A stretch of 64,000 nt of DNA, taken from positions 788,974 to 852,973 of the forward strand of contig CAJGBI010000002.1 of assembly GCA_904424815.1 (NCBI GenBank), written 5' to 3'. The DNA is from Puniceicoccaceae bacterium Marseille-Q1082 (GTDB lineage: Bacteria > Verrucomicrobiota > Verrucomicrobiia > Opitutales > Intestinicryptomonadaceae). A model generated the notes under the pieces. That model was not told the DNA's origin. It saw nothing but the letters and a program-made list of their open reading frames with translations, and made no database searches. The position numbers were made by a program, and so were the translations under genes. Below, one piece after another: positions 59,840-64,000 of this stretch (position 1 is the stretch's first letter; every line of letters starts with the position of its first letter).

Positions 59840-62800
59840 ATGAAAAGCAAAAACAGCGTGATTACGGACGGAAACGAAGCCGTCGCTTCGATCGCCTTCC
59901 GCGTGAGTGAAACCATCGCGATATATCCCATCACACCTTCTTCGCCCATGGCGGAAAATTGTGAGGAGTGGGCGGTAAAAGGCAAAAAGAACATCTGGGG
60001 GACTACCCCGTCCATAAGCCAGCTCCAGAGCGAGGGCGGCGTGGCGGGCTCCGTGCACGGCGCGTTGCAGACGGGCACGCTGATGACGACTTTCACGGCG
60101 TCGCAGGGCCTCCTGCTGATGGTTCCTAACATGTACAAGATCGCCGGCGAGCTCACGAGCTTCGTGATGCACGTTTCCGCGCGCGCCGTGGCGAGCCACG
60201 GGCTCTCGATTTTCGGCGACCAGACCGACGTGATGGCGTGCCGCCAGACGGGGTTTGCGATGCTATGCTCCAACAGCGTGCAGGAGGCGCACGACATGGC
60301 GCTCGTCGCCCATTCCGCCACCCTCGACAGCCGCGTGCCTTTCCTCCACTTCTTCGACGGTTTCAGAACCTCACACGAGGTCAACACCTACGACATGATT
60401 CCCGACGAAATCGTGCGCGAGATGATCGACTACGACAAGGTTCTCGACATCCGCGCCCGCGCGCTCGACCCCGACAGGCCGTTCATCCGCGGCACCGCGC
60501 AGAATCCCGACGTGTTCTTCCAGTCGTGGGAGGCGCGCAATTCCTATTACGAGAAGTGCGCCGACATAATCGAGGAAAAAATGGACAAGCTCGGCAAGCT
60601 CACCGGCAGGGCGTACAAGCCCTACCAGTACGAGGGCGCGCCGGACGCGGAAAAGATAATCGTCATAATGGGCAGCGGCGCGGAGACGGTCGAGCAGACC
60701 GTCAGGGCCCTCAACGCCAAGGGCGAAAAATTGGGCGTCCTCAAAGTCAGAATGTTCCGCCCGTTCAGCGTCCGGAAATTTGCGGCGGCCATTCCGCAGA
60801 CGGCGAAGGTCGTCACCGTCCTCGACAGGACGAAGGAGCTCGGCGCCATGGGCGAGCCCCTCTACCAGGAAGTTTCCGCCTCCATCGCCGAGGCGCGCGC
60901 GTGCGGCCTTCTGCCGCGCTCTTTCGACCCCGTCGTGCTCGGCGGCAGGTACGGGCTCGGCTCCAAGGAGTTCACCCCCGCGATGGTCAAGGGCGTGTTT
61001 GACAACGCTTCCGCCCGGTCGCCCAAAAACCATTTCTCGGTGGGCATCAACGACGACGTCACGCACAACTCGATTTCCTACGACGAATCCTTTGTTCTCG
61101 ACGAAAACGGCGTGATGAGCGCGGTGTTCTTCGGGCTCGGCGCGGACGGCACGGTCGGCGCCAACAAAAACACCATTAAAATCATCGGCAACGGAACCCC
61201 CAACTACGCCCAGGCGTACTTCGTGTACGACTCCAAGAAGAGCGGCGGCCTCACGGTTTCGCACCTGCGCTTCGGCCCCAATCCGATACGCGCGCCGTAC
61301 CTCATAAACAACGCCCAGTTCGTCGCGTGCCACCAGTTCTCGTTCATGCAGAAGTACGACGTGCTCGCCTGCGCCGCCCCGGGCGCCGTGTTCCTGCTCA
61401 ACTCCATCTACGACGCAAAAACCGTCTGGAACCATCTGAACTGCGACGTCCAGCGCGCGATAATAGAGAAGAAGCTCAAATTCTACGTCATCGACGCCTA
61501 CGAGGTCGCCAAAAAGACCGGAATGGGCGGCAGGATCAACACCGTCATGCAGACCTGCTACTTCGCCGTCTCCGGCGTGCTGCCGAGGGAAGAGGCCATC
61601 GAAAAGATCAAGGCCGCCATCGAAAAGACGTACAGCAAGAAGGGCAGGCAGGTCGTCGAGAAGAACTTCGCGGCCGTCGACGCCTCCGTCGAAAACTGCC
61701 ATGAAGTGGAAGTGCCCGCCGCCGTCACCGCGGATTGCGGCTTCCCGCAGACCGTTGCGGACGAGGCTCCCGACTTCGTAAAGCGCGTGACGGCGGTCAT
61801 GATGCGCGAGCAGGGCGACAAGCTTCCCGTTTCGGCGTTCCCCGTGGACGGCACGTGGCCTTCGGCGACGACCCGGTGGGAAAAGCGCAATATCGCAATC
61901 GAAATCCCGGGCTGGAACCCCGAGTTGTGCATACAGTGCACCAAGTGCGCCACGATATGCCCGCACGCCGCGATACGCGCCAAGTTCTACAAGAACGGCG
62001 AGCTCGAAAACGCCCCCGAGGGCTTTAAGCATGTTGCGTTCCGCTCCAAGGACAACCCCGACTGCTCGTTCACCATTCAGGTAGCCCCCGAGGACTGCAC
62101 CGGCTGCGGCCTCTGCGCGACCGTCTGCCCAGGCAAGAGCAGGACGGAAGAGGGCGTCAAGGCGCTCATGATGGTCGCCCAGGAGCCCGTCCGCGAGCGC
62201 GAGGCGAAGAACTTTGAATTCTTCCTCAAACTCCCGAATCCCGACAGAAGCAGGCTGACCGACTCCGTTAAGGACGTGCAGTTCCGCCAGCCGCTCTTCG
62301 AGTTCTCCGGCTCCTGCGCGGGCTGCGGCGAAACCCCCTACGTCAAGATGCTCACCCAGCTCTTCGGCGACAGGCTTTACGTCGCAAACGCCACGGGCTG
62401 TTCCTCGATTTACAGCGGCAACCTCCCCACGACACCCTACTGCGTCAACGAATTCGACAGGGGGCCCGCATGGGCGAACTCGCTCTTTGAGGACAATGCG
62501 GAATTCGGCTTCGGGTACAGGATTTCCCTCGACAAGAAGAAGGAAATGGCATCCGAAATGCTCGTCAAGATGGCTCCCAAGCTCGGCGACGATTTCGTAA
62601 AGTCGATTCTCGAAGCCGACCAGACGACCGAAGCGGGCGTTGCCGAGCAGCGCAAGCGCGTTGAGGCGCTCAAAGAAAAGCTCGCCTCCGACGGTTCTCT
62701 CATGGCAAAGGCGCTCGCCGCCCTCGCGGGCGATCTCGTCAACAAGACTGTCTGGATTCTCGGCGGTGACGGCTGGGCGTACGACATCGGCTACGGCGGC

Positions 62801-63409
62801 CTCGACCACGTCCTCGCCAGCGGCAAGAACGTAAACATAATGGTCATGGACACCGAAGTCTACTCCAACACCGGCGGCCAGATGAGTAAGTCCACTCCCC
62901 TCGGCGCGGTCGCCAAGTTCGCCTCCGAAGGCAAGGCGACCCCGAAGAAAGACCTCGGAATGCTCGCCATCGACTACGGCAACGTGTATGTGGCGCAGAT
63001 CGCCCTCGGCGCAAACGAAATGCAGGCAATCAAGGCGATGACCGAAGCCAACAGCTACGACGGCACTTCGATAATCATAGCCTACTGCCACTGCATATCG
63101 CACGGCTACAACCTCACGCTCGGGCCCGCGCAGCAGAAGGCTGCGGTCGATTCCGGCTACTGGCCGCTCTACCGCTACGACCCGCGCAAGATCGCGCTCG
63201 GCGAAAATCCGTTCAAGCTCGATTCCCGCGACCCGAAGATTCCCGTCTCCGAGTACATGAAAGTCGAAAACCGCTTCAAGATGCTCCAGACGTTCAATCC
63301 CGAGCGCGCGGCGCGCCTCGACGCGGAAGAGCAGGAATTTATCAACGCCCGCTGGGCAAAGTATAAATACCTTGCCGAACGCCATTTGACGAACAAGGCT
63401 GGCGAATAA
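59840..63409 (+). CDS. nifJ: Pyruvate:ferredoxin (flavodoxin) oxidoreductase
   Basis: A 1189-residue single-chain PFOR that decarboxylates pyruvate to acetyl-CoA, reducing ferredoxin. Domain I begins DGNEAVASIAFRVSETIAIYPITPSSPM; the two 4Fe-4S motifs are CIQCTKCATICPHAA (about residue 697) and CTGCGLCATVCPG (about 753). The C-terminal TPP domain has CAGCGETPYVKML (about 826), ANATGCSSIYSG and GGDGWAYDIGYGGLDHVL (about 975) with NTGGQMSKSTPLG. All cofactor Cys are present and the length is normal. Core enzyme of fermentative anaerobes; followed by a strong terminator. Confidence 0.98.
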   Translation: MKSKNSVITDGNEAVASIAFRVSETIAIYPITPSSPMAENCEEWAVKGKKNIWGTTPSISQLQSEGGVAGSVHGALQTGTLMTTFTASQGLLLMVPNMYKIAGELTSFVMHVSARAVASHGLSIFGDQTDVMACRQTGFAMLCSNSVQEAHDMALVAHSATLDSRVPFLHFFDGFRTSHEVNTYDMIPDEIVREMIDYDKVLDIRARALDPDRPFIRGTAQNPDVFFQSWEARNSYYEKCADIIEEKMDKLGKLTGRAYKPYQYEGAPDAEKIIVIMGSGAETVEQTVRALNAKGEKLGVLKVRMFRPFSVRKFAAAIPQTAKVVTVLDRTKELGAMGEPLYQEVSASIAEARACGLLPRSFDPVVLGGRYGLGSKEFTPAMVKGVFDNASARSPKNHFSVGINDDVTHNSISYDESFVLDENGVMSAVFFGLGADGTVGANKNTIKIIGNGTPNYAQAYFVYDSKKSGGLTVSHLRFGPNPIRAPYLINNAQFVACHQFSFMQKYDVLACAAPGAVFLLNSIYDAKTVWNHLNCDVQRAIIEKKLKFYVIDAYEVAKKTGMGGRINTVMQTCYFAVSGVLPREEAIEKIKAAIEKTYSKKGRQVVEKNFAAVDASVENCHEVEVPAAVTADCGFPQTVADEAPDFVKRVTAVMMREQGDKLPVSAFPVDGTWPSATTRWEKRNIAIEIPGWNPELCIQCTKCATICPHAAIRAKFYKNGELENAPEGFKHVAFRSKDNPDCSFTIQVAPEDCTGCGLCATVCPGKSRTEEGVKALMMVAQEPVREREAKNFEFFLKLPNPDRSRLTDSVKDVQFRQPLFEFSGSCAGCGETPYVKMLTQLFGDRLYVANATGCSSIYSGNLPTTPYCVNEFDRGPAWANSLFEDNAEFGFGYRISLDKKKEMASEMLVKMAPKLGDDFVKSILEADQTTEAGVAEQRKRVEALKEKLASDGSLMAKALAALAGDLVNKTVWILGGDGWAYDIGYGGLDHVLASGKNVNIMVMDTEVYSNTGGQMSKSTPLGAVAKFASEGKATPKKDLGMLAIDYGNVYVAQIALGANEMQAIKAMTEANSYDGTSIIIAYCHCISHGYNLTLGPAQQKAAVDSGYWPLYRYDPRKIALGENPFKLDSRDPKIPVSEYMKVENRFKMLQTFNPERAARLDAEEQEFINARWAKYKYLAERHLTNKAGE

Positions 63410-63416
63410 TCCCGCT

Positions 63417-63477
63417 AAAAAGGCCCCCGGGACCGCTTGCGTATGTCAATACGCCGCGCGGCCTCGGGGCTTTTTTT
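63417..63477 (+). terminator. PFOR terminator
   Basis: A long GC-rich hairpin (AAAAAGGCCCCCGGGACCGC pairing with GCGGCCTCGGGGCTTTTTT) with a T tract, starting 8 nt after the PFOR stop. Confidence 0.85.
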
Positions 63478-63534
63478 ATGCCCGTTTCGCATATATTCTA
63501 TTGCGTCAAACGGAAATCGAAGTGTTTGCCTTGA

Positions 63535-63636
63535 GGGGGGGGGATAAACCCCTTGCGGGTATTGCTTTCAAAATGCGCCTATCCCTTGGGCAAAACCCGT
63601 AAAAGCGAACCTTCTGAGAACGAGGTTCGTTTTTTA
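63535..63636 (+). ncRNA. Candidate small structured transcript with terminator
   Basis: Between the PFOR terminator and a second terminator (CGAACCT...AGGTTCG plus T6, 63606-63636) lies about 70 nt with pairing potential: GGGATA with TATCCC and GCGGGT with ACCCGT. No known RNA family recognised; it may be only the end of a short transcript. Confidence 0.3.
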
Positions 63637-64000
63637 TCATGCTATTTTGGGCTGAAAAATAGAAGCATAGGCGCTGTAAACCTTTGCGCCAAGGGCTGCG
63701 GCGGGTGCTTGTTTATTCGCGTGGAACGGCATTCCTTATATTTAATTGGAACAAGCCTTGTGGTCTTGGCGGTGTCAATTATCGCATACGGATCCGATAA
63801 AAGGCGGCGAATAGGAAGGTTTGCCGTTTCATTGTAAATATTCGGAATTTGCTTTGGTAAATTTCGGGGGAACGGCTTGCCGCCGGTTGGGCGTTTGCTT
63901 TTCCATTCGGGGCGTCGGACTTTAATGAGGATTTTGGCATGAAGGGGCGGTTTTTCGGGCATATTTAAATAAAAAGGCGCGAGGGGGGAGGGGGAGAGGG
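63637..64000. other. Window end without a recognisable gene
   Basis: About 360 nt. A plus-strand frame (63553-63837) encodes one hydrophobic stretch but has no family resemblance. The last 20 bases are a purine-rich G/A run. Confidence 0.4.

Noticed and set aside
59677-59910. 77-codon frame crossing into PFOR
   Set aside because: Overlaps the PFOR start in another frame and its sequence becomes Arg-rich shadow translation.
60371-63385. 1004-codon open frame antisense to PFOR
   Set aside because: A consequence of GC-rich codon bias; Val/Arg/Gly-rich with no domain, fully inside an unambiguous PFOR gene.
63553-63837. Small membrane protein gene after PFOR
   Set aside because: It runs through a terminator hairpin, has no start signal, and only one weak hydrophobic stretch.

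Overview
The window looks like the chromosome of an anaerobic, Gram-negative, carbohydrate-degrading bacterium, most probably a Verrucomicrobiota (Opitutales/Puniceicoccales-like) lineage. Support for this: an outer-membrane lipid A gene (lpxB), two proteins with a C-terminal IPEP-TM-Arg/Lys tail (PEP-CTERM type), many exported glycoside hydrolases, oxygen-sensitive enzymes (pyruvate:ferredoxin oxidoreductase, class III ribonucleotide reductase), and an Nramp-like transporter of a type I recall from Planctomycetes/Verrucomicrobia. The taxonomic call is an inference; no rRNA gene is present.

Layout. 1-6.3 kb: a uronate module with a LacI regulator and KDG kinase on + and, divergently, uronate isomerase, two Gfo/Idh/MocA oxidoreductases and an Nramp-like transporter; the 12-mer TCAAACGTTTGA occurs in both control regions. 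6.4-8.4 kb: GDP-L-fucose synthesis (gmd, fcl). 8.5-10.6 kb: an exported LVIVD beta-propeller. 10.7-14.6 kb: tRNA-Tyr, then a cobalamin riboswitch in front of nrdD-nrdG. 14.7-21.5 kb: exported unknown proteins and a glycosidase-like protein around a YgjP-like metalloprotein and mazG. 21.7-25.4 kb: coupled operon rsmA, alpha/beta hydrolase, DJ-1/PfpI, O-antigen-ligase-like protein. 25.5-31.4 kb: exported hydrolases (ABM-domain protein, esterase, nucleoside hydrolase, alpha-galactosidase-like lipoprotein, alpha/alpha-barrel protein). 31.4-40.7 kb: rsmE, an acyl carrier protein, and a five-gene Gld-like ABC/DUF4340/AsmA-like operon. 41-44 kb: a giant beta-helix PEP-CTERM protein. 44-50.7 kb: a visibly AT-rich island with tyrosine recombinase, P-loop NTPase, pentapeptide/PEP-CTERM protein, GT25 glycosyltransferase, HAD protein and methyltransferase. 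50.9-53 kb: Gfo/Idh plus lpxB (lipid A). 53-58.6 kb: GH30 and GH2 enzymes, an exported Asp/Glu-racemase-like protein and an RRM protein. 59-63.4 kb: an Rrf2 regulator and pyruvate:ferredoxin oxidoreductase.

How it fits together: exported hydrolases release uronates and other sugars, the uronate module takes them to KDPG, and PFOR oxidises pyruvate with ferredoxin as acceptor. Deoxynucleotides are made anaerobically by NrdDG, probably only when cobalamin is scarce. The island, the fucose genes and lipid A genes build the cell surface.

The strongest signals found beyond gene content are: (i) a recurrent promoter layout in which the -10 hexamer sits 7-9 nt before ATG, implying widespread leaderless transcripts and fixing several start codons; (ii) a symmetric divergent promoter between mazG and an exported protein, whose -35 and -10 boxes overlap; (iii) a cluster of inverted repeats between the recombinase and the AT-rich island; (iv) the LacI-type operator lying exactly in the uxaC promoter spacer. 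I found no CRISPR array, transposase, or clear anti-phage system.
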